Positions 8,342-16,466 of a DNA stretch of 64,000 nt are shown piece after piece. Within the stretch, counting starts at the first letter, position 1. Every line of letters begins with the position of its first letter. Source of the stretch: UBA5448 sp045536965 (GTDB taxonomy: Bacteria; Bacillota; Clostridia; Oscillospirales; SIG627); assembly GCA_045536965.1 (NCBI GenBank), contig JAZSON010000024.1, positions 17,964-81,963 of the forward strand, written 5' to 3'. Made by a program: the position numbers and the translations under genes. The notes below the pieces were generated by a model, which saw nothing but the letters and a program-made list of their open reading frames with translations, was not told where the DNA came from and searched no databases.

Positions 8342-8941
8342 TTACAAAAGTTTTAATTTTTTTAAGTTTGCTTCGATATACCGAGCTAAAGCAAAATATC
8401 CCTCTTTTGTAAAATGCAAACCGTCATTCGGCTGCATCACGCTTTCCTTGCCCTCGCCAAAATCGGGGCAGGCGAGCATATCGATGCATAACAGTCCCAA
8501 ATCTTTAGCCGTACGCTTGACAAATTTGCCTCCCTCGACGGCGTTTTCGATATAGCCCGCGTTGGAATAGGCGGGATCGGAAGTGCAGTAGGGCGGTGTA
8601 AGCAACACGATTTTTGCATCGGGCGCTTCGGTTTTGCAAATATCCATCAGGGTATAAAAATCACGGTTGCAATCGGTGTCTTTTTCGACCGAAAAGCCGC
8701 CGTTTGTCCCCAGCATGACCAAAATCAGATCAGCCCCCGCAACCGAATGACCGTTTTCACGGTAAAACTTAAGATAGGTGGTTGCTGTCGCACCGCAATG
8801 TCCCAAATTGACCGTCTCGGCGCCGGTAGAAAGCGACAGATAATAAGGATAATTTTCCTTTTGCACGTTTTTGATGCCGCGTTTGCCCAAAACGCCGTAA
8901 TCTCCTTCTGTCAAGCTGTCTCCCAAACAAAAAATCTTCAT
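8342..8941 (-). CDS. SGNH/GDSL-type esterase or lipase
   Basis: 199-aa hydrolase. Block I GDSLTEGDYG is at residues 7-16, block III is GTNGG in mid-protein (nucleophile Ser9, oxyanion Asn), and the C-terminal block V DGLHFTKEGY supplies the Asp/His. No signal peptide is visible, so it is cytoplasmic. The ATG at 8941 follows GAGGTG. Likely acyl-ester or carbohydrate-acetyl hydrolysis. The exact substrate is unknown. Confidence 0.85.
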   Translation of the reverse strand: MKIFCLGDSLTEGDYGVLGKRGIKNVQKENYPYYLSLSTGAETVNLGHCGATATTYLKFYRENGHSVAGADLILVMLGTNGGFSVEKDTDCNRDFYTLMDICKTEAPDAKIVLLTPPYCTSDPAYSNAGYIENAVEGGKFVKRTAKDLGLLCIDMLACPDFGEGKESVMQPNDGLHFTKEGYFALARYIEANLKKLKLL

Positions 8942-9043
8942 AACAGTACACCTCAAATACGCTTTTTCTTTTTCCTTATTAAAGCATAAATAGGCAAAAA
9001 TTGCAAGAATGAAATTTCTCCCCTCCCCATTTTTCTTCCCCTC

Positions 9044-9072
9044 TTGCAAATCATGTCGGGTTGTGATAAAAT
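9044..9072 (+). promoter_or_regulatory. sigma-A promoter of the MATE gene at 9103
   Basis: TTGCAA (9044-9049), 17 bp, TAAAAT (9067-9072), 30 bp before the ATG. Confidence 0.75.
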
Positions 9073-9102
9073 ACCTGAAAAACCAAAAAATACAGGTCTG
9101 AT

Positions 9103-10464
9103 ATGAGTAATAAAGTTATCATCCGAGATTTAACCACGGGAAGCGTTCCCTCGCTTCTTTTGAAATTTGCGCTCCCCCTCTTTTTCTCCAATGCGCTCCA
9201 AGCCGTATATAATATTGTTGACATGGTGGTGGTCGGTCAATACATCGGCGGCGCGGGTATGTCTGCCGTTTCCATCGGCGGTGATATTCTGCACCTTTTA
9301 ACCTTCGTGGCCATGGGATTTTCCTCGGCAGGACAGGTTCTGATCGCCAAAGATGTAGGCGCAGGCGATTTAAACAGCGTCCGCCGCATCATCGGTACCA
9401 TGTTCACCTTTCTCCTCTGCGCCTCCCTTGCCATATCGGGCATCTGCTTTTTTATCAAAGAGCCCATGCTCACACTTTTAAACACCCCCGCGGAATCCTA
9501 TGCATATACCCTCGATTATACCGTCATCTGCTTGATAGGACTTGTGTTTATTTACGGGTATAACATCGTTTGCGCCATCCTGCGCGGTATGGGAGACAGC
9601 CGCCATCCCTTCATTTTCATCGTCATCGCCGCCATCATCAACATCCTGCTCGACATCATTTTTGTTGCTTTTTGGGACATGGAGGTCTTTGGCGCCGCCC
9701 TCGCCACCGTCATCGCACAGGGAAGCAGCTTTGTTATTTCCATGATCTTCCTCTACCGCAAACGGGAAAACTTTTGCTTTGATTTTAAGCTTTCCTCTTT
9801 TGCCATCCATAAACCTTCTTTTAAAAAAATCCTCGCACTCGGTATTCCCATGGCCATCCAATCGGCGGCAGTCAGCCTATCCAAAGTCGTGTTGATGGCT
9901 TGGATCAATCTCTACGGCGTTACCTTCTCGGCCCTTGCAGGAGTATTCAATAAGATCAATACCATCAGCGCCATCATCTCCAACTCCTTTACCGCCGCAG
10001 GCAGCGCCATGGTGGGACAAAACCTCGGCGCCAAAAAAGACGAGCGCATCCCCCAAATTTTGAAAACCGTCGCCGTCTGCACCTTCCTCACCCTCGCGCT
10101 TTTGTCGCTGATCATCGTTTTATTCCCCAACACCGTATTCTCGGCCTTCACAAGCGATGCCGCGGTCTTGGCCATCGCCACCGTCATCATCGGTCCCGTC
10201 CTTCTAAACTTCCTCGGCTCTGCCACCCGCAGCGTTGCTTTTTCCATCATCAACGGCTCGGGACATGTGAAACTAAACCTCGCAGTCGCTCTCATCGACG
10301 GCATCTGCGCCCGCATCGGTCTGGCCGCCATTTTCGGCTTCGCCCTCGGACTGGACTGTCTGGGCATCTGGTACGGCGATGCGCTGGCGGGATTTGTACC
10401 CATCGCCATCGGTATGACCTTCTATCTCTCGGGAAATTGGCGCACAAAACCAAACCGAAAATAA
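9103..10464 (+). CDS. MATE-family multidrug/organic cation efflux protein
   Basis: 453-aa polytopic membrane protein with twelve predicted hydrophobic segments and the two-fold repeated MATE layout. The N-terminal half begins LLKFALPLFFSNALQAVYNI with VDMVVVGQYIG, and the second repeat begins ALGIPMAIQSAAVSLSKV. Such proteins export cationic compounds or metabolites using sodium or proton gradients. It is monocistronic between a promoter (9044-9072) and a terminator (10466-10506). It is one of three MATE genes in this window. Confidence 0.9.
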   Translation: MSNKVIIRDLTTGSVPSLLLKFALPLFFSNALQAVYNIVDMVVVGQYIGGAGMSAVSIGGDILHLLTFVAMGFSSAGQVLIAKDVGAGDLNSVRRIIGTMFTFLLCASLAISGICFFIKEPMLTLLNTPAESYAYTLDYTVICLIGLVFIYGYNIVCAILRGMGDSRHPFIFIVIAAIINILLDIIFVAFWDMEVFGAALATVIAQGSSFVISMIFLYRKRENFCFDFKLSSFAIHKPSFKKILALGIPMAIQSAAVSLSKVVLMAWINLYGVTFSALAGVFNKINTISAIISNSFTAAGSAMVGQNLGAKKDERIPQILKTVAVCTFLTLALLSLIIVLFPNTVFSAFTSDAAVLAIATVIIGPVLLNFLGSATRSVAFSIINGSGHVKLNLAVALIDGICARIGLAAIFGFALGLDCLGIWYGDALAGFVPIAIGMTFYLSGNWRTKPNRK

Positions 10465-10465
10465 T

Positions 10466-10506
10466 AAAAAAGGATAGAGAACGTAAAAAATTCTCTATCC
10501 TTTTTT
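10466..10506 (+). terminator. Intrinsic terminator after the MATE gene
   Basis: Stem GGATAGAGAA/TTCTCTATCC with a short A-rich loop and a TTTTTT tail. The flanking A run makes it usable from both strands. Confidence 0.9.
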
Positions 10507-10619
10507 CGTAGATACATCCATGCGTAAGAGCAACCAAACGTAGCAAAAGTGAGGTAAGAGTAAGGAAAAGTATAAATCAGCCCTTGTAGAAAGGGAGGAA
10601 ACGCCAAAAGTACACCATA

Positions 10620-11279
10620 TCATTCGTGCTTGGTAATCCGCTCTTTTGCCCACGAAAACAAAACTTGTGAGGCTTTTTCAAAATCGGCTGTTATGCCGTT
10701 CTTGTAATTAACAAATGTTTCGATAATGGCTTGCTCATCGGATGAAACGATAGGTAGTAAATCCTTTTGATGTTTAATATATTTCCCTGTCCGCTTAAAA
10801 GCGATTGCCTGAACAACGAAAGTGGCGGATTTATACAGTCCACACAAAATATCCTCACTCTTTTCGTGGAGCATATTATGAACGCATCCGTGGTATATGT
10901 TGCAGGTGCCGATTTTAATTGCTCGATCCACGGCAGTTTCATCCACAAGTGCCAATACCTCGTCAAGACTCCCTTTGATCGGTGTAGTATCATAACAAAA
11001 TTGGAACAGATCGGATGGCTCCCAACGAAAAATCTCATCCTTGCCTGAAAGAAAACCGCAAATCAGTTCCCGGTTGGGAAAAGTATCCAACATTGCGCTA
11101 TATGATTTAATATCTTCAACAACCAATTGATCCAAAATGACAACAACATCAATATCGCTTGATTCGGTTGCTTCTCCGCGACCGTAGCTACCTTGCAAAC
11201 CAACAAACCATACACGATTTTCAAAGGTTTCATTCAGCTTGGCGATAAAGGTTTCCATCCAGTTCTCAATATGTATCAC
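10620..11279 (-). CDS. Nucleotidyltransferase-domain protein
   Basis: 219 aa if started at the GTG at 11279, which has AAAGGAG at ideal spacing. The N-terminal pol-beta-like motif GSYGRGEATESSDIDVVV (GS plus DxD) marks an active-type nucleotidyltransferase. The remainder is a helical C-terminal domain. Its GTG overlaps the stop of the upstream four-helix gene by four bases, so translation is coupled. The family includes aminoglycoside adenylyltransferases and the MNT part of toxin-antitoxin modules. Neither role can be assigned from sequence alone. Confidence 0.75.
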   Translation of the reverse strand: MIHIENWMETFIAKLNETFENRVWFVGLQGSYGRGEATESSDIDVVVILDQLVVEDIKSYSAMLDTFPNRELICGFLSGKDEIFRWEPSDLFQFCYDTTPIKGSLDEVLALVDETAVDRAIKIGTCNIYHGCVHNMLHEKSEDILCGLYKSATFVVQAIAFKRTGKYIKHQKDLLPIVSSDEQAIIETFVNYKNGITADFEKASQVLFSWAKERITKHE

Positions 11280-11623
11280 TCGGTATTCTCCTTTAATGTT
11301 TTGCAACTTGCTATCAGCATTCGTCTTATTCGACCACAAAGATTACGATGAGATTTGAATGTTTCCTCGTTTATTATCTGTGTGTTGAACAACAGTTGTA
11401 ACCATCCTTCAGTTTCACAACATTCCTTGAGGGCAATTTCAAATTTCGAGAGCATATCCGCTTTGCTTTGTCCGTAATTGGCTTCACGAATATTGGCATA
11501 AACGCTACCGGAACTTTTGCGCATTTGGAAAAGAGTGTTGGGCGGTGCTTTTATGTTTTGACAAAGCAATTCGACATCCGTTGCAAGCTGTTCTGCATAG
11601 GTCAACAAATAATTTTTTGCCAT
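11276..11623 (-). CDS. Four-helix-bundle protein (23S rRNA intervening-sequence-protein family)
   Basis: 115-aa all-helical protein containing the family hallmark SSGSVYANIREA(N)YGQSKADMLSKFEIALKE, split here for length. Proteins of this family occur as 23S rRNA IVS proteins and as accessory proteins of diversity-generating retroelements (Avd). No reverse transcriptase or rRNA is nearby. The ATG has AAAGGAG upstream and a repeat-borne promoter (11646-11674). It is translationally coupled to the nucleotidyltransferase gene, so the pair probably works together. Function unknown. Confidence 0.75.
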   Translation of the reverse strand: MAKNYLLTYAEQLATDVELLCQNIKAPPNTLFQMRKSSGSVYANIREANYGQSKADMLSKFEIALKECCETEGWLQLLFNTQIINEETFKSHRNLCGRIRRMLIASCKTLKENTE

Positions 11624-11645
11624 ATAAACCACTCCTTTCAATTGA

Positions 11646-11674
11646 ATCATACCACATTTCCGGAAACAAATCAA
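11646..11674 (-). promoter_or_regulatory. Promoter at the edge of hairpin-array repeat copy 1
   Basis: Minus-strand TTGATT (11669-11674), 17 bp, TATGAT (11646-11651) with an upstream TGTGG extended element. It drives the four-helix/nucleotidyltransferase pair. The same arrangement occurs in repeat copy 2. Confidence 0.7.
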
Positions 11675-11870
11675 GGCGAAGCCTTGTATATCATCCGCAA
11701 CTTGTTGCGGTATATCACCAACACGCAGTGTTGTATCTCATCAAGTCGCAGGGAAATACACGCTGGCGCGTGATGAGATACAGCCCCAAAGGGGCTGATG
11801 ATATACGAATGTATAACTCGCCACAGGCGAGATATACATTCAATGATATACCAAGCCTGCGGCTTGGATA
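11649..11870. repeat. Hairpin-array repeat, copy 1
   Basis: About 220 bp made of consecutive short perfect hairpins (AAGGCGAAGCCTT, CCGCAACTTGTTGCGG, AACACGCAGTGTT, GCCCCAAAGGGGC, CTCGCCACAGGCGAG, CAAGCCTGCGGCTTG). They are separated by a recurrent linker of the form TATATCAT or GATGATATAC. It is highly similar to copy 2 at 12399-12600, with differences concentrated in compensating hairpin arms and one exchanged hairpin. It has a terminator at one end and a promoter at the other. Confidence 0.85.
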
Positions 11871-11871
11871 A

Positions 11872-11913
11872 AAAAAGAACGAACTTTTGGTAGACAAAAG
11901 TTCGTTCTTTTTT
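11872..11913. terminator. Terminator at the right end of hairpin-array copy 1
   Basis: Stem AAAGAACGAACTTTTG/CAAAAGTTCGTTCTTT with a GTAGA loop and T runs on both strands. It ends transcription from the minus-strand gene at 12004-12327. Confidence 0.85.
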
Positions 11914-12003
11914 GTGAAAGAGCAGTATAAAGGTGCTTAAATGTAGGTAAGAAAAGCGATTAGGTGCGCAAGAAAACTATTCGACAAATTGGAATTTGGT
12001 GAG

Positions 12004-12327
12004 TTATTTATCAAGAATAAATTTCCAATTCTTTGCAATTTGGGGTGGCATTATCTTGCCAAGTGTTTCACCATCACGAATAAGTTCTTTTTTACCAAAG
12101 TGGAAAAAGAAAAACTCTCCGACTTCATTGTTGTATCCAAGCTGGAATTCTAGTTCTCCCTTAAAATACGGAAATACAGGCTTTAATCTTTCGTCAATTG
12201 CCCACACAAATGCCGAATCATGATCGGCAATGCAGTTGATTATCCATTCTTCTTTCTCCTCAAACCATGACCAAAAAGACTTAGCTGCATCCTCGTTCAT
12301 TGCTTTTTTAGTAAATAAAGAAAACAT
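12004..12327 (-). CDS. Hypothetical protein, aromatic-rich, possible accessory gene
   Basis: 107-aa cytoplasmic protein with no recognised motif, rich in Trp/Phe (FWSWFEEKEEW, GEFFFFHFGKKEL). CAAGGAGG precedes the ATG, and a promoter carried by hairpin-array copy 2 lies about 60 bp upstream, so it is very likely expressed. It sits alone between two copies of the same repeat, which suggests a mobile or frequently exchanged cassette. Function unknown. Confidence 0.65.
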   Translation of the reverse strand: MFSLFTKKAMNEDAAKSFWSWFEEKEEWIINCIADHDSAFVWAIDERLKPVFPYFKGELEFQLGYNNEVGEFFFFHFGKKELIRDGETLGKIMPPQIAKNWKFILDK

Positions 12328-12395
12328 AGTATATCCTCCTTGGTATATTTAAGTATGTTTATCAGTTAAACAAATTCAAGTTTATCGATGAGTTA

Positions 12396-12424
12396 ATTAT
12401 ACCACATTTTCGCCAATAAATCAA
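12396..12424 (-). promoter_or_regulatory. Promoter at the edge of hairpin-array repeat copy 2
   Basis: Minus-strand TTGATT (12419-12424), 17 bp, TATAAT (12396-12401) with extended TGTGG. It drives the gene at 12004-12327. Confidence 0.75.
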
Positions 12425-12600
12425 GGCGGAAGCCTTGTATATCATCCGCAACTTGTTGCGGTATATCATCAACACGAAGTGTTGTATCTCATCAAGCCGC
12501 AGGAGGATACACGCTAAAGCGTGATGAGATACAGCCCCAAAGGGGCTGATGATATGCACCGCACTTCGCGCGGTGATGATATACCAAGCCTGCGGCTTGG
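12399..12600. repeat. Hairpin-array repeat, copy 2
   Basis: Second copy of the element at 11649-11870 with the same order of hairpins and linkers. The seventh hairpin differs: a CACCGCACTTCGCGCGGTG unit replaces the CTCGCC...GGCGAG unit of copy 1. It lies between the tRNA terminator and the promoter of the hypothetical gene. Confidence 0.85.
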
Positions 12601-12602
12601 AT

Positions 12603-12637
12603 AAAAAAAGAACGAAGCCTTTGCTTCGTTCTTTTTT
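12603..12637 (-). terminator. Terminator of the tRNA-Thr/tRNA-Tyr operon
   Basis: Stem AAAGAACGAAGC/GCTTCGTTCTTT with a short loop and T run, starting immediately at the CCA end of tRNA-Tyr. Confidence 0.85.
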
Positions 12638-12721
12638 GGTGGGGGAAGGTGGATTCGGACCACCGAAGTCACTGACAACAGATTTACAGTCTGCCCCCTT
12701 TGGCCACTCGGGAATTCCCCC
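12637..12721 (-). tRNA. tRNA-Tyr (GTA)
   Basis: 85-nt class II tRNA with a long variable arm. Acceptor GGGGGAA pairs with TTCCCCC, the anticodon loop is CTGTAAA (anticodon GTA), a T-arm is present, and CCA is encoded. It is co-transcribed after tRNA-Thr. Confidence 0.95.
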
Positions 12722-12730
12722 ATATTCGGT

Positions 12731-12806
12731 TGGAGCTGGTGAAGGGAATCGAACCCCCAACCTGCTGATTACAAATCAGCTGCTCTGCCAATTGAGCTAC
12801 ACCAGC
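12731..12806 (-). tRNA. tRNA-Thr (TGT)
   Basis: 76-nt tRNA: acceptor GCTGGTG pairs with CACCAGC, anticodon loop TTTGTAA (anticodon TGT), T-loop GTTCGATTC, encoded CCA. It lies 9 bp upstream of tRNA-Tyr in the same operon. Confidence 0.95.
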
Positions 12807-12845
12807 ATGTCTCGCAGTCGCGGTTCCTCCGACCAAGCGAGATGT

Positions 12846-12874
12846 ATTCTATCACATGAAAGTCTGTTTGTCAA
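12846..12874 (-). promoter_or_regulatory. sigma-A promoter of the tRNA operon
   Basis: TTGACA (12869-12874), 17 bp, TAGAAT (12846-12851) on the minus strand. Nothing else was recognised in the roughly 270 bp between the tRNAs and the PAP2 gene apart from the PAP2 promoter. Confidence 0.85.
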
Positions 12875-13021
12875 CAGGATTTTAGAAAAAAATTAAAATT
12901 ATTTCACTCGCTAACCAAGACCCCTTTGTTTGTACACGGCGTAATCAGGAAACATCCCGTTTTTCTTGCGTGCGGTTTTTGGATATAGAAATAAAATGTA
13001 TTCTAAAATCCGCAAAAACCA

Positions 13022-13050
13022 TTTACTTTTTTCCTATTTTCCTGTAAAAT
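13022..13050 (+). promoter_or_regulatory. Promoter of the PAP2 gene
   Basis: TTTACT (13022-13027), 17 bp, TAAAAT (13045-13050), followed by AGGAGG before the ATG. Confidence 0.65.
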
Positions 13051-13080
13051 AGACAGGTAAAACCATCAGGAGGAAAAACT

Positions 13081-13971
13081 ATGTCCTTTCTCTACTTTTT
13101 GGAAGATCTGCGCACCCCCTTTCTTGATCGGCTTTTTCTCGCCATCACCTTCTGCGGCCATGAGATTGTCACCATCGCCGTGTTCTTGGCAATTTTGTGG
13201 TGCATCGATAAAAAGCACGGATATACCATGCTCTATGCAGGCCTTTTCGGGATGATGCTCAATCTCCTTTTGAAAGCCATATTTCAGGTGGAACGCCCCT
13301 GGGTCTTGGATGAAAACTTCACCATTGTGGAGGCCGCCCGCGCCACGGCAAACGGCTATTCCTTCCCCAGCGGACACACCCAAAATTCCGTCGCGCTGTA
13401 CGGCGGCTTGTTTATTTATTTTAAGAACAAATATTTCCGCGCCCTATGTGTCATCATCACACTCGCCATCGCCTTTTCGCGCATGTATCTCGGTGTACAT
13501 ACCCCCCTCGATGTTTCCGTTTCCCTGCTAATCGGCGCGCTTCCCCTCCTTATCATGCTGTATATTTTCAAAAAGGCCGACAGCAATAAAAACCTTTTTG
13601 CCTATCTCGACACATTTACCCTTCTTTTCCCCATCGCCATTTTAATCTTCTTCTCCTGCACATCGGTTTCGGGAGATGAACAAAGCAATATGTATATGCT
13701 TCTCGGCATCGCCATCGGCATCGTATTCATCCGCCGCATGGATGAAAAATTCCTCCGCTATCCCATCAACGCCGCGCTTTCCACCCAAATCGTGAAATTC
13801 GCCGCAGGTCTTGCCGTGGTTTTATTGGTGCTCGAGGGCGGAAAAATAGTTCTCACCGCGCTTTTGGGAGATACAGATTTGGTTCGCCTCATCCGCTACT
13901 TTCTGGTTACGGCGGCAGGCGGCACCCTCGTCCCGCTACTCTTCCCTCTTTTGCGAAAACACAAACAATAA
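13081..13971 (+). CDS. PAP2-family membrane phosphatase
   Basis: 296-aa integral membrane protein. The three PAP2 motifs are present: KAIFQVERP, PSGHT and SRMYLGVHTPLD, with catalytic His in motifs 2 and 3. It probably dephosphorylates a lipid pyrophosphate such as undecaprenyl pyrophosphate or phosphatidic acid at the outer membrane face. The C-terminal half adds more membrane segments than minimal family members. It is monocistronic with a strong ribosome-binding site. Confidence 0.9.
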   Translation: MSFLYFLEDLRTPFLDRLFLAITFCGHEIVTIAVFLAILWCIDKKHGYTMLYAGLFGMMLNLLLKAIFQVERPWVLDENFTIVEAARATANGYSFPSGHTQNSVALYGGLFIYFKNKYFRALCVIITLAIAFSRMYLGVHTPLDVSVSLLIGALPLLIMLYIFKKADSNKNLFAYLDTFTLLFPIAILIFFSCTSVSGDEQSNMYMLLGIAIGIVFIRRMDEKFLRYPINAALSTQIVKFAAGLAVVLLVLEGGKIVLTALLGDTDLVRLIRYFLVTAAGGTLVPLLFPLLRKHKQ

Positions 13972-13972
13972 C

Positions 13973-14006
13973 AAAAAATCGGCAAGAAGCGCTCTTGCCG
14001 ATTTTT
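13973..14006. terminator. Bidirectional terminator between the PAP2 and aminotransferase genes
   Basis: Stem AAATCGGCAAGA/TCTTGCCGATTT with an A run before and a T run after. It serves both convergent genes. Confidence 0.9.
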
Positions 14007-14025
14007 CTTATCTTTATCTCTTGAA

Positions 14026-15342
14026 TTATTTGCCCTGCTGCATTTCGGAAATGGTTTCCAAAATGGCATCGGCCATATAAACAAGCTGTTCTTCGGTCAA
14101 ACCGTAGATGGGAAGATGGGTAAAGCGTTTGTAGAAAACATCCTCGCAAACGGGGCAGGTTGCCGCAATGGCATCCTCGTCGTATCCGTAGGTCTTGAGG
14201 ATACTAAAGCGGTAAAGGGGACCGAAGTGGGGAATGTTGGTTACGCCTTTTTCGGTAAGCTTTGCCTTAAACGTTTGAATATCTCCGCCCGCCTTATCGG
14301 GATCGATTTGCAAAAGATACAAATGGAAGGAAGGCTGGGTACCGTCGGCTCCGAGGGGTTGGGGCATAATGGCATCGCAATCGGCAAAACGGCGGTTTAA
14401 GTATTCTGCGGCGCCGCGACGCTCGGCAAGAATCTTGTCATAACGGGCGAGCTGGCAGGTCAAGCCGAGGGCTTGAATCTCGGTGGTAGAAGAGTTGTTG
14501 GAGGCGACAAAAGGTCCGTTCTTACCCTGAATGGGCGAGATGTCGTAAAGCCAATCCTTGATCTTGCGGGAGGTGTCAAGACCGAGAAAACGCGCGCGGG
14601 ACATTTCGGGCTTAAAGGCATCGACGGTAGTGGTCAAAATACCGCCCTCGCCAAAGGAGGTGCAGTTTTTCACTTCATGGAGAGAAAAACTGGTAAAATC
14701 GGCAATGGTACCGATCTTTCTGCCTTTATAGGATGCGCCGAAAGCATGGGCGGCATCTTCCAAAACAACAATGTTATGCTTCTTTGCCAAAGCCAAAATG
14801 GGATCCATATCCACGGGATAACCGCCGAGGTGAACGGGAACGATCATCTTGGTCTTAGAGGTAATCTTCTTTTCAACATCCTTCGGATCCATGTTCAGAG
14901 TTTGGGGATCAAGGTCTGCAAAGACAAGCTTTGCGCCGACCGACAAGGGATAGGCCATGGTAGCCACAAAGGTGATGGCGGGAAGAATGACTTCATCGCC
15001 CGGGCCGATACCCGCATATTTATAAGCAATTTCAAAACCTGCGGTGGCGTTGGTCACGAAAAGCGCCGAATCGCTGCCGAGGTACTCATTGGTCTTTTTC
15101 TCACATTCTTCCACCTTGGAACCGAGAGAAAGTTTTCCCGGAGGGGTAGACACACCGCCGAGCGCATCGATGCTTTTTTCCACGGCAGCAATGGCATCCT
15201 CATAGACCTCACCTTCGCCCTGCATCAGAAAGCGAACGACTTTTTTGAGGTCTTCTGCATTGTAATTTTCGCCAACGGCTGCCCAAGGCACTCTGGTATC
15301 ACCGGTATTATAACGGAAATCGGAAGCTTTTTTGGTTGCCAT
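14026..15342 (-). CDS. DegT/DnrJ/EryC1/StrS-family PLP aminotransferase
   Basis: 438-aa sugar-aminotransferase-type enzyme. LEDAAHA (Asp196) binds the PLP pyridine nitrogen, and SLHEVKN places the Schiff-base lysine at Lys225, followed by GEGG. Family members transfer amino groups to nucleotide-linked keto sugars or act as dehydratases. An N-terminal extension of about 60 residues precedes the usual start. AAGGAG lies before the ATG and a consensus promoter is at 15379-15407. No nucleotide-sugar genes are adjacent, so the substrate is open. Confidence 0.88.
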   Translation of the reverse strand: MATKKASDFRYNTGDTRVPWAAVGENYNAEDLKKVVRFLMQGEGEVYEDAIAAVEKSIDALGGVSTPPGKLSLGSKVEECEKKTNEYLGSDSALFVTNATAGFEIAYKYAGIGPGDEVILPAITFVATMAYPLSVGAKLVFADLDPQTLNMDPKDVEKKITSKTKMIVPVHLGGYPVDMDPILALAKKHNIVVLEDAAHAFGASYKGRKIGTIADFTSFSLHEVKNCTSFGEGGILTTTVDAFKPEMSRARFLGLDTSRKIKDWLYDISPIQGKNGPFVASNNSSTTEIQALGLTCQLARYDKILAERRGAAEYLNRRFADCDAIMPQPLGADGTQPSFHLYLLQIDPDKAGGDIQTFKAKLTEKGVTNIPHFGPLYRFSILKTYGYDEDAIAATCPVCEDVFYKRFTHLPIYGLTEEQLVYMADAILETISEMQQGK

Positions 15343-15378
15343 AATCTCTACTCCTTAAATTTTAGTTTTCTTGTTTAC

Positions 15379-15407
15379 AGTATAAGTTTTAAACACCCTT
15401 TTGTCAA
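15379..15407 (-). promoter_or_regulatory. sigma-A promoter of the aminotransferase gene
   Basis: TTGACA (15402-15407), 17 bp, TATACT (15379-15384) on the minus strand. Confidence 0.85.
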
Positions 15408-15515
15408 TAGAAACCGCGCGGAATCATTATATTTTAGTTTTTGCACTCGACGCCCTGCATCCGTCGTATAAATGGCAAAAAAAGCAAACGTACATGATAT
15501 TTTGGACACAACCTA

Positions 15516-15544
15516 TTGCAAAATCAATGCCGTTATGATATAGT
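15516..15544 (+). promoter_or_regulatory. sigma-A promoter of the sugar isomerase gene
   Basis: TTGCAA (15516-15521), 17 bp, TATAGT (15539-15544). Confidence 0.75.
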
Positions 15545-15582
15545 GAATTTAACACTTTTTTCAAAAGAAAGGGAATACAGTT

Positions 15583-16416
15583 ATGATGAAAATCGGCGTA
15601 ATGACATCCTTTAGAGATGAAAACATTGTAAACGAATTTAAAAAGATGAAAGATATGGGCATTTCCTACTGTCAGTTGCAGTCTTGGTATCCCGACCTTT
15701 ATACCGATGAAAATGCAAAAATGATCGTAGATGCCGCCAAGGCAAACGATGTCACCATCGACGTGTTCTGGGCAGGCTGGACGGGAGGCGGAAGAGTCTG
15801 GAACTTCTATGAAGGCCAGGAAACCCTCGGCATCGTTCCCCTCGCTTTCCGTGAACGCCGTATCGACGATTTGATGCGCGGCGCCGATTTCGCCTCCAAG
15901 CTCGGTGTGAAAAAAGTCGCCACCCACATGGGATACATCCCCGAAAACCCCATGTCCACCGAATATAATTCGTTTGTAACCGCCGTCAAGATTTTGGCAA
16001 AATACTACCTCAACCTCGGCTGCGAACTTCTTTTTGAAACCGGTCAAGAAACCCCTGTCACCCTGCTTCGCGTCATTGAAGATGTAGCAACAGGCAACCT
16101 CGGTATCAACCTCGACCCCGCCAACCTCATTATGTACGGCAAGGCAAACCCCGTCGATGCGCTGGATGTCTTCGGAAAATATGTCCGCTCCCTCCACGCC
16201 AAGGACGGTCTCTACCCCACTGATTCGAGAAACCTCGGCAAGGAAGTAAAAGTCGGTCAAGGCAAAGTCAACTTCCCCCGCCTGATCGAAGGACTGCATG
16301 CACTCGGATTTGACGGTGTTTTGTCCATCGAACGCGAAATCTCGGGCGACCAACAGATCAAAGACATTCAGGACACCAAGATTTTCCTTGAAGACCTCAT
16401 TTCCAATTTGAAATAA
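15583..16416 (+). CDS. Xylose-isomerase-like TIM-barrel sugar phosphate isomerase/epimerase
   Basis: 277-aa protein of the AP_endonuc_2/IolE-like family. It has the barrel strands and acidic metal ligands of this fold: ELLFETGQE, NLDPANLIMYG, SLHAKDG and SIERE. Typical reactions are keto-sugar or inositol isomerisation. Two adjacent ATGs (15583 and 15586) are possible starts. GAAAGGG is upstream. A GC-rich hairpin follows, then a MATE gene 50 bp downstream. Confidence 0.85.
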   Translation: MMKIGVMTSFRDENIVNEFKKMKDMGISYCQLQSWYPDLYTDENAKMIVDAAKANDVTIDVFWAGWTGGGRVWNFYEGQETLGIVPLAFRERRIDDLMRGADFASKLGVKKVATHMGYIPENPMSTEYNSFVTAVKILAKYYLNLGCELLFETGQETPVTLLRVIEDVATGNLGINLDPANLIMYGKANPVDALDVFGKYVRSLHAKDGLYPTDSRNLGKEVKVGQGKVNFPRLIEGLHALGFDGVLSIEREISGDQQIKDIQDTKIFLEDLISNLK

Positions 16417-16424
16417 AGTGAATG

Positions 16425-16449
16425 AAAAGCGGCGCAGTGCGCCGCTTTT
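16425..16449 (+). terminator. Hairpin between isomerase and MATE genes
   Basis: Eleven-base-pair stem AAAAGCGGCGC/GCGCCGCTTTT with a 3-nt loop, but only four T follow. It ends just before the MATE ribosome-binding site, so it may act as a partial terminator. Confidence 0.6.
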
Positions 16450-16466
16450 GGTCAAGGAGGCCAAGT

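Noticed and set aside
10620..11623. Classical MNT/HEPN toxin-antitoxin pair
   Set aside because: The partner protein matches the four-helix IVS family and lacks the HEPN RxxxxH motif.
11649..12600. CRISPR array
   Set aside because: The repeated units are hairpins of differing sequence with short linkers, not identical repeats with unique spacers, and no cas genes are present.
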